From positions 248,001-312,000 of the forward strand of contig JAFKFH010000010.1 in NCBI GenBank assembly GCA_017307375.1: a DNA stretch of 64,000 bases. Reading direction: 5' to 3'. Origin of the DNA: Alphaproteobacteria bacterium. Its GTDB lineage: Bacteria; Pseudomonadota; Alphaproteobacteria; Ferrovibrionales; Ferrovibrionaceae. A program made the position numbers and the translations under genes. Below the pieces are notes generated by a model that saw only the letters and a program-made list of their open reading frames with translations, searched no databases and was not told the origin of the DNA. Shown in pieces: positions 45,060-54,416 of this stretch (its first letter is position 1; each line of letters opens with the position of its first letter).

Positions 45060-45784
45060 GCCAGCGCCTCGCTGTCGGGCATCAGATCGCCGGCGGCCGC
45101 CAGGGTCGCAAGTGCCGCAAAACGATCACGGTCGATCGCCATGAACCGCACGCGGTCGCCGGGCGCCAGCAGGAACGGCTGGTCGCGGCGCAGGTCGAAG
45201 GTCATCACCGGCGTCTGGCCCAGGATATGCCAACCCGAGGGCATCGCCATCGGCGAGACGCAGGCCTGGGCGCCGCCCTGCATGATGCTGCCCGCCGGCG
45301 TCGACAGCCGCGGGTTATCGCGCCGCGGCAGGTGCAGTTCGGCGGGCAATCCGCCGAGATAGGCGAAGCCCGGCGAGAAGCCGAGCATGTAGACGCGATA
45401 ATCGGCCGCGCAATGCAGTCCGATCACCTCGGCCTCGCTGCGGCCGGTCCGGCCGGCGACGAAACCGAGATCCTCGCCGAGGTCGCCGCCGAAGCAGACC
45501 GGCAGGAACCAGCGCCGCCCGGCCTGGGTCCCTGCCTGGTCCAGCCCCGCGGCAAGCGCGCGGATCAGCGCGCCGAGCGTGTCGGCATCGGTCAGGCAGG
45601 GATCGAAATGGACCAGCAACGAGCGATAGGTCGGCACCGTCTCGATCAGCCCGGCCGGATTGGCGCCGACCAGCGCCGCGTCGAGCGCCTGCACGGCGTC
45701 GTTCAGTGCGGGATCGATGGCATCGCCGAGTTCGGCGACCAGGGCCGTATCGCCCGCCGGCAGCAGCGTCAGGGGAAAGGTCAT
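45056..45784 (-). CDS. pxpB: 5-oxoprolinase subunit B (KipI-like)
   Basis: Third subunit of PxpABC, 242 residues, first in the operon. Seen: LLPAGDTALVAELGDAIDP at the N-terminus, FGGDLGEDLGFVAGRTG, the loop YMLGFSPGFAYLGGLP and GWHILGQTPVMTFD. The ATG at 45784 is preferred to the frame start at 45820, which lies inside the promoter. The upstream promoter and a small dyad suggest control by the neighbouring MarR-type gene. Confidence 0.92.
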   Translation of the reverse strand: MTFPLTLLPAGDTALVAELGDAIDPALNDAVQALDAALVGANPAGLIETVPTYRSLLVHFDPCLTDADTLGALIRALAAGLDQAGTQAGRRWFLPVCFGGDLGEDLGFVAGRTGRSEAEVIGLHCAADYRVYMLGFSPGFAYLGGLPAELHLPRRDNPRLSTPAGSIMQGGAQACVSPMAMPSGWHILGQTPVMTFDLRRDQPFLLAPGDRVRFMAIDRDRFAALATLAAAGDLMPDSEALA

Positions 45785-45810
45785 CGGGCTCGTTCCGAAA
45801 TCAGCGCTCC

Positions 45811-45839
45811 TCGATAACAAAACGATGATAAATCGTCAA
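45811..45839 (-). promoter_or_regulatory. Predicted pxpBCA promoter with internal dyad
   Basis: On the minus strand -35 TTGACG (45834-45839), 17-base spacer and -10 TATCGA (45811-45816). Between them ACGAT (45822-45826) and ATCGT (45832-45836) form a perfect 5-5-5 inverted repeat, a good repressor position. The region is sharply AT-richer than its flanks. Confidence 0.5.
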
Positions 45840-45851
45840 CGTTTTTCCTCT

Positions 45852-46352
45852 TTAGAGGGAGGCGGCCGAGCGCGCCGCCTGATCGTAGAGCCCGGACAGC
45901 GCCCTGAGCAGCGACGCCGCCTCGCCCAAGGGATGATTGGGCTGGCCGATCAGGGCAAGCGCCTCGAGCAGGCACTGCTCGCGCACCTCGCGATAGCGGT
46001 CGCACAAGCCTTTGCCCTGCGCGGTGGTGATGTAGAACATTTCCTTGCCGCGCTTGGTGCCGCTGACCAGATCGAGGCGCTGCAGCTTCTTCAGCGCATA
46101 GTTGACCGTGTGCGTGTCCTCGATGTTGAGCACGAGGCAGATGTCGACGAGGCGCTTGGCCCGGTCGCGATGGTTCAGGTGATGCAGCACCATCGCGTCG
46201 AGCGCACCGAGTTCGGCCTGACCCGACGCCGCAATGCACCGGACCATCCAGCGATGGTAGGCGTTCACGGTCATGGTCATCGCGAATTCCAGCTCGGAGA
46301 GTTCGGCGAAGCGGTTGCCGGCGAGATGGGCCGACGAGACGATGCGGGACAT
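45852..46352 (-). CDS. MarR-type winged-helix regulator
   Basis: Regulator of 166 residues. A MarR-like winged helix is seen: ELGALDAMVLHHLNHR, DICLVLNIEDTHTVNYALKKLQRLDLV (recognition helix) and the wing TKRGKEMFYITTAQGKGL. Members next to metabolic operons usually sense a pathway compound; control of pxpBCA, 67 bases downstream, is the likely job. Its start follows AGGAAG that falls inside an inverted repeat. Confidence 0.8.
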   Translation of the reverse strand: MSRIVSSAHLAGNRFAELSELEFAMTMTVNAYHRWMVRCIAASGQAELGALDAMVLHHLNHRDRAKRLVDICLVLNIEDTHTVNYALKKLQRLDLVSGTKRGKEMFYITTAQGKGLCDRYREVREQCLLEALALIGQPNHPLGEAASLLRALSGLYDQAARSAASL

Positions 46353-46357
46353 GAAGC

Positions 46358-46383
46358 TTCCTGACGGGAAAGACGATCAGGAA
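46358..46383 (-). promoter_or_regulatory. Inverted repeat overlapping the ribosome site of the MarR-type gene
   Basis: TTCCTGA (46358-46364 on the plus strand) and TCAGGAA (46377-46383) are perfect 7-bp arms with a 12-base spacer. In the mRNA the arm next to the start contains the AGGAAG ribosome site. It may be a DNA operator for autoregulation or a hairpin that hides the ribosome site. Confidence 0.4.
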
Positions 46384-46411
46384 ACCACGATGTCTCGCGG
46401 GCGAACCTTCG

Positions 46412-48274
46412 TCAATTCGCCGGCGTGCTGGTCGGGCCGCGGGCCATCTCGACCCGGTTGCGCCCATGATTCTTCGCGGCGTAGAGCGCGATGTCGGCCC
46501 GCGCAATCACCGCGTCGAGATCCGGGTCGTCCGGCCGCAGCGTCGCCACCCCGATCGAGACCGACAGGGTGACGACCAGCCCCTCCTCCGGCGTGACCGG
46601 GCTTTCGGCGATGCGCCGGCGCAGCCGCTCGGCGACGATCAGCGCGCCGTCCTCGTCGGTTTCAGGCAGCAGCGCGGCAAATTCCTCGCCGCCATGCCGG
46701 CCGGCAATATCGGAGAGGCGCACGGTGGCCATCAGGTGATAGGCGATCGACTTCAGCGCCTCGTCGCCCACGCGGTGGCCGTGACGGTCATTGACCTGCT
46801 TGAAGTGATCGACATCGAGCAGCAGCACCGCCATCGGCCGGGCGTAGCGGCGGGCACGGGCGAATTCCCGCTCGGCCTGCTCGATGAAGTGGGCGCGGTT
46901 GGCTATGCCGGTCAACATGTCGGTCGTCGCCCGCCGGCGCAGCTCGTTTTCCAGCCGCTTGCGGTCGCTGATGTCGTTGACCGCGATCAGCGCCGCCGGC
47001 TCGTCGCCGATGTGAATGCGCGTGCCCGAGACCAGGGCGGTGAAGATCGCCCCGTCGGCCCGCCGCATCTCGTACTCCTGGGCCGCCACCTCGCGCCCGG
47101 CGGCGAGGCGCGAGAACATTTCCTCGCGCGATTCCGGCGAAACATGCAGCGCCTCCGGCATCAGGTTCTGCAGGCGACGGCGATCGAGCCCGAACAGCAG
47201 CGCGAAGGCGTCGTTGGCCAGGATGATGCGGCGGTCGTCCAGGCTGGCCAGAACCAGCGGAAACGGTGCCGATTCGACGATGCGGCTCAGCCGCCCCTCG
47301 CTTTCGCTCAAGGCCGCCGACAGCCGCCGCTCGCGCAGGAAGCCGATCGACAGGGCGACGGCGAGCAGCACCAGCAGCACCGCCCCGATCAGGTAGAGCT
47401 GCAGCTTGGACAGCCAGTCGCCGAGAAAGTCGGCCTGGTCGAGGCTGACGACGACGGTGAAAGGAAATTCGCCGACCTTGCGGAAGGCATGGACCTGGCC
47501 CGAGACGAGGCCGGTCGACGTCGGCTGGCTGCCGATGGTTTCGCCGAGACCGACCCGGGCGGCGACCGGGTCGTTGCCGGGCTTGGAACCGAAGGCATCG
47601 TCGGGCAGCCGGCCGGCAATCAGCTGCCAGCGGCCGTCGCGCAGCACGACGGTGCCGCCCTTGCCGATGCCGACATTGGCGAAGACGTGGGTGAAGGCCT
47701 GGGCCTTGATTTCGGCAACCGCCAACCCCTGGGCCGGGCCGCCGAACGGGTCGAGGCCGACGGCCATGACGAGGCCCGGTTCGCGGGTCGTCGGCGATAT
47801 CGCCGGCCCCGAAAGCGCCAGCGACTTGCCCGACGCGACCGAGCGCCATTGCAGGCCGGGCGCGGTGAAGTCGGCGCCGTGCTGCGCGCGGGCGGCATAG
47901 ACGACCCGCCCCGACTGATCGACCAGCATCAGATCGCCGGCCTGGGGAATGTCGCGCAGGCGTTCGGCAAGATAGCGGTCGATATCGCCGCGAATCGGCG
48001 CTGGCACGCCTTCGGGGTCGGCGATGTCGGCAATGGTTACGGTGTCGCGCATCGCGCGCAGCACCAGCACGACCTCGCGCAGCGCGCCTGAGACCTGTTC
48101 GGCCAGCACCGCGGCCAGCCCTTCGGCCGTCTGGGTGGCCCGCGCCATCTCGCTGTCGTACGAGCGCTTGACCTCGGCCGCGGCGAGGATCGTCACCAGC
48201 AGGGTGAAGACCGCGCAAGCGGCAAGATAGCTACGCGACTGCGCCAGCGAGGCCACGCCTGCTCCCCCTCCCAT
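46412..48274 (-). CDS. Membrane diguanylate cyclase with Cache-type sensor and PAS domain
   Basis: c-di-GMP synthase of 620 residues. Order: membrane span at about 14-33, a periplasmic dCache/PDC-like region of about 250 residues, a second span near 290-315 (LYLIGAVLLVLLAVALSIGF), a PAS domain (RIVESAPFPLVLASLDDRRII onward, in two parts) and a GGDEF domain. The active loop GGEEF follows an RLSD inhibitory site by five residues, so it is probably active and feedback-inhibited. GTG 48277 directly precedes the chosen ATG 48274. It senses an unknown periplasmic ligand. Confidence 0.9.
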   Translation of the reverse strand: MGGGAGVASLAQSRSYLAACAVFTLLVTILAAAEVKRSYDSEMARATQTAEGLAAVLAEQVSGALREVVLVLRAMRDTVTIADIADPEGVPAPIRGDIDRYLAERLRDIPQAGDLMLVDQSGRVVYAARAQHGADFTAPGLQWRSVASGKSLALSGPAISPTTREPGLVMAVGLDPFGGPAQGLAVAEIKAQAFTHVFANVGIGKGGTVVLRDGRWQLIAGRLPDDAFGSKPGNDPVAARVGLGETIGSQPTSTGLVSGQVHAFRKVGEFPFTVVVSLDQADFLGDWLSKLQLYLIGAVLLVLLAVALSIGFLRERRLSAALSESEGRLSRIVESAPFPLVLASLDDRRIILANDAFALLFGLDRRRLQNLMPEALHVSPESREEMFSRLAAGREVAAQEYEMRRADGAIFTALVSGTRIHIGDEPAALIAVNDISDRKRLENELRRRATTDMLTGIANRAHFIEQAEREFARARRYARPMAVLLLDVDHFKQVNDRHGHRVGDEALKSIAYHLMATVRLSDIAGRHGGEEFAALLPETDEDGALIVAERLRRRIAESPVTPEEGLVVTLSVSIGVATLRPDDPDLDAVIARADIALYAAKNHGRNRVEMARGPTSTPAN

Positions 48275-48445
48275 CACGTCCGGGTCCCTGCGGGATCAGT
48301 GTGGCATGTAAGGAGATATAAGAAAATCCCGTCTCGCTGTACGGTCGTGCGAATACTAACGATCGGTCAACCGGATGACGGAACCGAAACCGGTCGTGGC
48401 GGTTTGCTCAGCCGCAGTCCCCCCAAAGCCGCCAGGGGCCCCGCC

Positions 48446-49021
48446 ATGAGCCGCCGCATGCCGATCCGCAAACTGTCCCTCGCCCTTCTGGTAGCCGGCT
48501 GCCTCGCCGCCATGGTCCCCGCGACCTCGCACCGGCCGCCCCTGCTCGGCACCGCGCAGGCCGGCGACAGTTCTGCCCTGGCGGACTACCTGACCACCAT
48601 CGCGCTGGCCGATCGCTTCGAGATCAGGTCGAGCCGGCTGGCCATCGATCGCGCCGACAGTCCCGCGCTGCGGGCCTTCGCCGCCGCGCTGCTGCGCGAT
48701 CAGGCCGAACGGCGGGCCGTGCTGATGCAGGCGGCATCGCGCGACGACCTCGACCTGCCGGTCGACCTCGACCCGGTGCGCCGCCGCCAGCTCGACCGGT
48801 TGCGGGCCACCCGGGGGGCGGAATTCGACCGCCTCTACCGTGACGCCCAGCTGGCCTCGCATCGCGAGATGCTGGACCTGCATCGGACCTTCGCCGAGAC
48901 GGCGACCGATCCGTCCTTGCGCCAATGGGCCGGCGCCTGGGTCCCCGCGACGTCATCGCGGTTGACCCGGCTGGAAACCGGCCTGGTGCCACCGGCGCAC
49001 CTGGTCAGCGCCAGCCCCTGA
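48446..49021 (+). CDS. DUF4142 family periplasmic protein
   Basis: Secreted helical protein of 191 residues. Signal-peptide-like N-terminus (RKLSLALLVAGCLAAMVPA) followed by a four-helix ferritin-like DUF4142 domain: ADYLTTIALADRFEIRSSRLAIDRA, a QAERRAVLMQ helix and SHREMLDLHRTFAETA with the paired His/Asp pattern of the family. Function is unknown. The ATG at 48446 is chosen because upstream residues of the longer frame are not signal-like. Divergent from the diguanylate cyclase. Confidence 0.75.
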   Translation: MSRRMPIRKLSLALLVAGCLAAMVPATSHRPPLLGTAQAGDSSALADYLTTIALADRFEIRSSRLAIDRADSPALRAFAAALLRDQAERRAVLMQAASRDDLDLPVDLDPVRRRQLDRLRATRGAEFDRLYRDAQLASHREMLDLHRTFAETATDPSLRQWAGAWVPATSSRLTRLETGLVPPAHLVSASP

Positions 49022-49025
49022 CATG

Positions 49026-49054
49026 AAAAAGGGGGTGCGGTCGCCCGCACCCCC
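49026..49054 (-). terminator. Rho-independent terminator of the pyrimidine ABC operon
   Basis: GGGGGTGCGG (49031-49040) pairs perfectly with CCGCACCCCC (49045-49054) around a 4-base loop; the minus strand continues into five T. It lies 23 bases after the binding-protein stop. It separates this operon from the convergent DUF4142 gene. Confidence 0.8.
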
Positions 49055-49077
49055 GGCAGCTGCGGCAGTGACGCCGG

Positions 49078-50088
49078 TTACTTGGCGTATTTCTTCGACA
49101 GCTCGAAGACTTCGTTGGTCCAGGCACCCTCGGGCTTCTTGGTGATGACCGGGGTCGACTGCGCCGACAGCAGGATCGCGACGGTCTGGTCGGCCTGGGC
49201 CGGGTCGAGATAGCCGGTGCCGTTCTTCGAGCCGGCGACCAGCTTGGCGACCTCGCCCATCATCCGCTTCTGGTGCTTCTCGGTCTGGGCGCCGGTGGTG
49301 TCGTTCTCGAGCACGATCATCGCGGCGGCATCGGGGTTCTTGACCGCCCAGTCCCAGCCCTTGTTGGAGGCGGCGACGAAGCGCGCGACCTTGTCCTTGT
49401 AGGCGGCGTCCTTCAGCTTGTCGCCATGGGCGTAGAGACCGTCCTCGAGCAGGCCGACCCCCTGTTCCGAGTACTTGAACACGATCAGGTCGTCGGGCTT
49501 GAAACCGGCATCGACAACCTGCCAATACTCGTTGTAGGTCATGGTCGAGATGCAGTCGGCCTGCTTCTGGATCAGCGGGTCGACGTTGAAGCCCTGCTTC
49601 AGCACCTTGACGCCCTTGGCCGAACCGTCGGTCGGGATGTTCAGCTTCGCCATCCAGGCCAGGAACGGATATTCGTTGCCGAAGAACCAGACACCCAGCG
49701 TGCGGCCGGGGAAATCGGCCGGCGACTTGACGCCGGTGGCCTTGGCGCAGGTCAGCATCATGCCCGAGCTCTGGAACGTCTGCGAGACGTTGACCAGCGG
49801 CACGCCCTTCTCGCGGCTGGCCAGCGCCGACGGCATCCAGTCGACGATGACGTCGGCGCCGCCGCCGGCCATCACCTGCGGGGGCGCGATGTCGGGGCCG
49901 CCCGGCTTGACCGTCACGTCGAGATCGACTTCCTTGTAGAAACCCTTGTCCTTGGCCACGTAGTACCCGGCGAACTGCGCCTGGGTCACCCATTTCAGCT
50001 GGACCGTGAACTTGTCGGCCGCCTGGGCCGCGCCCGCGGCCAGCGCCAGCGCCGCGGCAGCCACACCACCCAACAATAGCTTGTTCAT
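49078..50088 (-). CDS. ABC transporter substrate-binding protein, NMT1/THI5-like (probable pyrimidine-type ligand)
   Basis: Periplasmic binding protein of 336 residues with signal peptide MNKLLLGGVAAAALALAAGA ending QAAD. NMT1/THI5 features: VQLKWVTQAQFAGYYVAKDKG, EVDLDVTVKPGGPDI, MPSALASREKGVPLVNVSQ. The group binds pyrimidine-like rings, nitrate-type ions or aromatic acids; here the linked preT/preA and carbamoylase genes argue for a uracil, thymine or hydantoin-like ligand. Start ATG 50088 follows GGTGGAGA. Last gene of the transporter operon, followed by a strong terminator. Confidence 0.87.
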   Translation of the reverse strand: MNKLLLGGVAAAALALAAGAAQAADKFTVQLKWVTQAQFAGYYVAKDKGFYKEVDLDVTVKPGGPDIAPPQVMAGGGADVIVDWMPSALASREKGVPLVNVSQTFQSSGMMLTCAKATGVKSPADFPGRTLGVWFFGNEYPFLAWMAKLNIPTDGSAKGVKVLKQGFNVDPLIQKQADCISTMTYNEYWQVVDAGFKPDDLIVFKYSEQGVGLLEDGLYAHGDKLKDAAYKDKVARFVAASNKGWDWAVKNPDAAAMIVLENDTTGAQTEKHQKRMMGEVAKLVAGSKNGTGYLDPAQADQTVAILLSAQSTPVITKKPEGAWTNEVFELSKKYAK

Positions 50089-50132
50089 CGTCTCTCCACC
50101 TTTCCCTTGTTTGTACGGCTGCGCCGCCCCTG

Positions 50133-51251
50133 TCATGCCCGCTGCCGGAACGACGGATGCCAGAAGGTGAACCGTCTTTCGAGCAGCGCCAGCAAACCGT
50201 AGAAGGCCGAGCCCGCCACCGCCGCGACGGCGATCGTGGCCCAGACCATCGAGATATTCATCCGCCCCACCTCGGTCGAGATGCGGAAGCCCATGCCCAG
50301 AATCGGCGTACCGAAGAACTCGGCGACGATGGCGCCGATCAGGGCGAGAGTCGAGTTGATCTTGAGCGCGTTGAAGATGAACGGCATTGCGGCAGGAAGC
50401 CGCACGCTGACCATGGTCTGGCCATAGGAGGCCGCATAGGTGCGCATCAGGTCGCGCTCGATATGGCTGGTCGCGGCCAGTCCGGCGATGGTGTTCACCA
50501 GCATCGGGAAGAACGTCATGATGACGACGACGGCGGCCTTCGACTGCCAGTCGAAGCCGAACCACATCACCATGATCGGCGCCACCCCGACGATCGGCAG
50601 CGCCGAGACCAGGTTGCCGACCGGTAGCAGGCCGCGTTGCAGGAACGGCGACCGGTCGACCAGGATCGCGACCACGAAGCCCGCGGCGCACCCCATCAGG
50701 TAGCCGGGGATCACCGACTTGACGAAGGTCTGCACGAAATCCTCGGCCAGCGTGCGCTGGGCCTCGACCAGCGCATGGCCGATCATCGACGGCGCCGGCA
50801 GCAGCACCGGCGGAATGGCAAAGCCCTGGGTGATCACCTGCCACAGATAGAGCAGCCAGGCGCCGAACAGCGCCGGCACGGCCAGGTTGGCGGCTTTCGA
50901 GCCGGTCTCGTGGCCGAAGGTCGCCAGCCGTTCCATCGCCCGCCAGGCGAGGAAACCCAGCGCCAGCACCGCGCACCACAACCCCGGTGCATCGACGCCC
51001 CCGGCCCCGGCGCCGATCAGGCGCAACGGCACGAAGGCGGCGACGACCGTCGCGACCAGCGCCAGCCCGGTGGCGACACCGATCGCCGGCGGCAGGATGA
51101 CGAGCCAGGCGGCAATGCCGAGGGCCAGCGCCCACAGGAAGGCCGACAGCCCGTGGGCGGTCCAGGCCGAACCGCCGCCGAGCGGCAGCGCGAAACCGAT
51201 CAGCCCGAGGGCGATGAAGCAGATCAGCGCAAAGTCGCGGCGGGCGCTCAT
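50133..51251 (-). CDS. ABC transporter permease (SsuC/TauC-type), longer subunit
   Basis: Inner-membrane permease of 372 residues. The first 115 residues add three or four extra hydrophobic spans in front of the standard binding-protein-dependent permease domain, which contains LMRTYAASYGQTMVSVRLPAA, the EAA-loop region. The start ATG 51251 overlaps the stop of the partner permease. The extended N-terminus is unusual for TauC-type subunits. Confidence 0.87.
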   Translation of the reverse strand: MSARRDFALICFIALGLIGFALPLGGGSAWTAHGLSAFLWALALGIAAWLVILPPAIGVATGLALVATVVAAFVPLRLIGAGAGGVDAPGLWCAVLALGFLAWRAMERLATFGHETGSKAANLAVPALFGAWLLYLWQVITQGFAIPPVLLPAPSMIGHALVEAQRTLAEDFVQTFVKSVIPGYLMGCAAGFVVAILVDRSPFLQRGLLPVGNLVSALPIVGVAPIMVMWFGFDWQSKAAVVVIMTFFPMLVNTIAGLAATSHIERDLMRTYAASYGQTMVSVRLPAAMPFIFNALKINSTLALIGAIVAEFFGTPILGMGFRISTEVGRMNISMVWATIAVAAVAGSAFYGLLALLERRFTFWHPSFRQRA

Positions 51252-52177
51252 GGCCGGGCCCCCATGTGGCGCAGGGTGATGCGCTCGACCAGCCCGACCA
51301 GCGCGACCGACAGGCCGGCCAGCACGGCGGCACCGATCAGCGCCGCCCAGATCTGGATGGTCTGGCCATAATAGGAACCCGCCAGCAGCCGGGCGCCGAT
51401 GCCGGCCTGGGCGCCGGTCGGCAGTTCGCCGACGATCGCGCCGACCACGGCCAGCGCCACGGCGACCTTGAGGCTGGCGAACAGATACGGCAGCGCCGAC
51501 GGCCAGCGCAGCATGAAGAAGGTCTGGCCGGTCGAGGCCGAATAGGTCCGCATCAGGTCGAGCTGGATCGGTTCGGGCGAGGTCAGCCCCTTGACCATGC
51601 CGATGGTGACCGGGAAGAAGCACAGATAGGCGGAGATGAAGGCCTTCGGCACCAGCCCGACGATGCCGACGGCTGCCAGCACCACGATGATCATCGGCGC
51701 GATCGCCAGAATCGGAATGGTCTGCGACGCGATGATCCAGGGCATCAGCGAGCGTTCGAGGGTGCGGACATGGACGATGCCGACGGCCAGCACGATGCCG
51801 AGCAGCGCCCCCATCGCAAACCCGAGCAGCGCGGAGGAGAGCGTGACCCAGGCGTGGTAGACCAGGCTGCGCCGCGAGGTCGGGTCGATCTGGAAGACGG
51901 TCTTGTTCAGTTCGAACGCCACCTGATGGGGCGCGGGCAGGATCGGGCGTTCCATCGCCCAGGCATCGGCGATCAGCTCCTGGGTGGTGACGCCGGCGCG
52001 GCCGGCGCGCTCGTAGCTGTCGCGCAGCACCGGGGCGTTGAGGAAGATCGCGGCCACATACCAGATCAGCACCACGGCGGCGGCGATCGTCAGGATCGGC
52101 AGGGTCGAACCGGCAACCAAGCGGGCGACGAGGCCGTCTTCGGCCGCGCGCGGCCGGGGCAGCGCCTCAGTCCTCAT
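51248..52177 (-). CDS. ABC transporter permease (SsuC/TauC-type), shorter subunit
   Basis: Permease of 309 residues with about six spans and the coupling region [21 protein letters not shown], paralogous to the neighbouring permease. An unusual periplasmic stretch of about 70 residues follows the first span ([20 protein letters not shown]). Overlaps the ATPase gene by 11 bases and the next permease by four. Together they form a heterodimeric channel. Confidence 0.88.
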   Translation of the reverse strand: MRTEALPRPRAAEDGLVARLVAGSTLPILTIAAAVVLIWYVAAIFLNAPVLRDSYERAGRAGVTTQELIADAWAMERPILPAPHQVAFELNKTVFQIDPTSRRSLVYHAWVTLSSALLGFAMGALLGIVLAVGIVHVRTLERSLMPWIIASQTIPILAIAPMIIVVLAAVGIVGLVPKAFISAYLCFFPVTIGMVKGLTSPEPIQLDLMRTYSASTGQTFFMLRWPSALPYLFASLKVAVALAVVGAIVGELPTGAQAGIGARLLAGSYYGQTIQIWAALIGAAVLAGLSVALVGLVERITLRHMGARP

Positions 52178-52997
52178 AGGAATGTCCCGCGCGCAGGCCT
52201 TCGCGCACCCGGTGCGCGATTTCGGCGAAACGCTGGCTTTCGCGGATGTCGAGGGTGCGGTTGGCCGGCAGGTCGGATTCGATGATGTCGATGATACGGC
52301 CCGGACGCGGGCTCATGACGACGATCTTGGTCGACAGGAACACCGCCTCGGGGATCGAGTGGGTGACGAAGACTACGGTCTTGTTCGTGCGCTCCCACAG
52401 GCGCAGCAGCTGCTCGTTCAGATGGTCGCGGATGATCTCGTCCAGCGCGCCGAACGGTTCGTCCATCAACATCAGCTCGGGGTCGAACGACAAGGCGCGG
52501 GCGATCGAGACGCGCTGCTGCATGCCGCCGGAAAGCTGCCAGGGAAACTTGCGCTCGAAGCCCTTGAGGTTGACGAGGTCGAGGACCCGGGCGGCACGCT
52601 CCAGCCGCTCGGCCTTGGCCACGCCCATGATCTCGAGCGGCAGGGTGATGTTGCGCAGCACCGTGCGCCAGGGATAGAGCGCCGCGGCCTGGAAGACATA
52701 GCCGTAGGCCCGGGCGAGGCGGGCGGCTTCGGGGCTGATGCCGTTGACGCGAACGTCGCCGGAAGTCGGCTTCTGCAGATCGGCGATGACCCGCATCAGC
52801 GTGGTCTTGCCGCAGCCGGACGGGCCGATGAAGGAAACGAAGTCGCCCTTGTTGATCGTCAGGTTGACGTCCGACAGGGCGTAGACCGGCGCATCCGCGG
52901 TCTCGAACACGAGGTTGAGCCCCGACACCTCGACGACAGGTCGATCGTAGATCGCCGCGCCAGGGATGCCCGCCTGCATTTTTGCCATCGCCGTCAT
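52167..52997 (-). CDS. ABC transporter ATP-binding protein (SsuB/TauB-type)
   Basis: ATPase of 276 residues. Walker [11 protein letters not shown]-loop [13 protein letters not shown], signature [15 protein letters not shown], Walker [15 protein letters not shown] and switch His in VTHSIPEAV. First gene of the transporter operon. Start ATG 52997 is tentative; ATGs at 52988 and 52979 are possible. Upstream lie a CACAC/GTGTG inverted repeat (53028-53044) and a hairpin, then the carbamoylase gene. Confidence 0.9.
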   Translation of the reverse strand: MTAMAKMQAGIPGAAIYDRPVVEVSGLNLVFETADAPVYALSDVNLTINKGDFVSFIGPSGCGKTTLMRVIADLQKPTSGDVRVNGISPEAARLARAYGYVFQAAALYPWRTVLRNITLPLEIMGVAKAERLERAARVLDLVNLKGFERKFPWQLSGGMQQRVSIARALSFDPELMLMDEPFGALDEIIRDHLNEQLLRLWERTNKTVVFVTHSIPEAVFLSTKIVVMSPRPGRIIDIIESDLPANRTLDIRESQRFAEIAHRVREGLRAGHSYED

Positions 52998-53063
52998 GAT
53001 CCGCGCAATCCGTCCATGCCCAGAGTACACACCAAACCCGTGTGCATTACATCGTTGTTTTAT

Positions 53064-53114
53064 TCCCGAAGCCTCCCCCCGTTGGGGGCAGGGCTCCGGG
53101 TTGGTCCCGAAGCC
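53064..53114. repeat. Hairpin flanked by a 10-bp direct repeat
   Basis: TCCCGAAGCC occurs at 53064-53073 and again at 53105-53114. Between them CCTCCCCCC (53072-53080) pairs with GGGGGCAGG (53084-53092) except for one mismatch, with a 3-base loop. It follows the carbamoylase gene and may act as a transcript end, but no T-tract follows directly. Confidence 0.4.
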
Positions 53115-53129
53115 CTGTCGTCGTCGTGG

Positions 53130-54365
53130 TCAGGCCGAGGCGTGGGCCAGCATTGCCCGCATCAGCACGTTGCACCCGGCGGCGAGGTCTTCCGGCGTCG
53201 CGTTCTCGACCTCGTTATGGCTGATCCCGTCCTCGCAGGGGACGAAGACCATCGCGGTCGGGGCGACCTTGCACAGATAGCCCGCGTCGTGGCCGGCCCC
53301 CGAGACGATATCCATATGGCTGTAGCCGGCTTCCTCCGCCGCCTGGCGGACCGAGGCGATGCAGTCGGGATCGAACGGCGCCGGCGGGTTGTACCAGATC
53401 TCGTGCAGGTCATGGGTCAGGCCGAGTTCGGCGCAGACGTCGTTGGTGGCGGCTTCCAGCTCGGCCTTCATCGCCAGCAGCGTCGCGTCGTCCGGGTGGC
53501 GCAGATCGACCGAGAAGAAGACCGAGCCGGGAATGACGTTGCGCGAATTCGGGTTGACCTTGACGAGGCCGACGGTCGAGACCGCGAACGGCGCATGGCC
53601 CAGCGCGATCTTGTTGATGCGATCGACGATGCGCGAGACGCCGAGCATCGCGTCCTTGCGGCGGTTCATCGGCGTGGTGCCGGCATGGCTCTCGACACCG
53701 GTGACCGTGCATTCGAACCAGCGGATGCCCTGGATGCCCTGGACGATACCGATGGTCTTCTTCTCGGCCTCGAGGATCGGGCCCTGCTCGATATGGGCCT
53801 CGAAGAAGGCCTTGAACGGCCGGCCGCCGACCGCGAGGTCACCCTTGTAGCCGATGCGCTCGAGCTCCTCGCCCATCGTCTTGCCGTCGAGATCGGCACG
53901 GCTGAGCCCGTATTCTTCGGTGAAGACGCCGGCGAACACGCCGGACGCGACCATGGCAGGCGCGAAGCGCGAGCCTTCCTCGTTGGTCCAGACCGAGACC
54001 TCGACGGGGGCGTCGGTCTCGTACTTGTAGTCGTTCAGCGTGCGGATGACCTCGAGCCCGGCCAGCACCCCGAAGACGCCGTCGAACTTGCCGCCGGTCG
54101 GCTGGGTGTCGAGATGCGATCCGCAGACGACGGGGGGCAGGTCGTTGTTGCGGCCGGGGCGGCGGGCGAAGATGTTGCCCATGCGATCGACGGTGATGGT
54201 GCAGCCGGCTTCCCTGCACCAGCGCACGAACAGGTCGCGGCCCTGGCGGTCGAGATCGGTCAGCGCCAGCCGGGCGCAGCCGCCCTTCTCGGTGCCGCCG
54301 ATCTGGGCCATCTCCATCAGGCTGTCCCAGAGCCGTTCCTTGTTGACCTGAATGTTCTTGAGCAC
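53130..54365 (-). CDS. Beta-ureidopropionase / N-carbamoyl-amino-acid hydrolase (M20 metalloenzyme)
   Basis: Zn-dependent hydrolase of 411 residues that splits N-carbamoyl amino acids to amino acid, CO2 and ammonia. Metal ligands: His84 in CGSHLDTQPTGGKFDG, Asp95, Glu129/130 in WTNEEGSRF, the His of EAHIEQGP and the late His of GISHNEVENA. Dimer lid block MNRRKDAMLG is present. The start is GTG 54365 with AGGAGG seven bases upstream. Following preTA, its expected substrate is N-carbamoyl-beta-alanine, the third step of reductive pyrimidine degradation; an allantoate or hydantoin role is less likely. Confidence 0.88.
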   Translation of the reverse strand: MLKNIQVNKERLWDSLMEMAQIGGTEKGGCARLALTDLDRQGRDLFVRWCREAGCTITVDRMGNIFARRPGRNNDLPPVVCGSHLDTQPTGGKFDGVFGVLAGLEVIRTLNDYKYETDAPVEVSVWTNEEGSRFAPAMVASGVFAGVFTEEYGLSRADLDGKTMGEELERIGYKGDLAVGGRPFKAFFEAHIEQGPILEAEKKTIGIVQGIQGIRWFECTVTGVESHAGTTPMNRRKDAMLGVSRIVDRINKIALGHAPFAVSTVGLVKVNPNSRNVIPGSVFFSVDLRHPDDATLLAMKAELEAATNDVCAELGLTHDLHEIWYNPPAPFDPDCIASVRQAAEEAGYSHMDIVSGAGHDAGYLCKVAPTAMVFVPCEDGISHNEVENATPEDLAAGCNVLMRAMLAHASA

Positions 54366-54416
54366 CGGCTGCCTCCTCGAAAAAGAAATTCCCTGCCGTC
54401 GTTATCTATACGCAAG

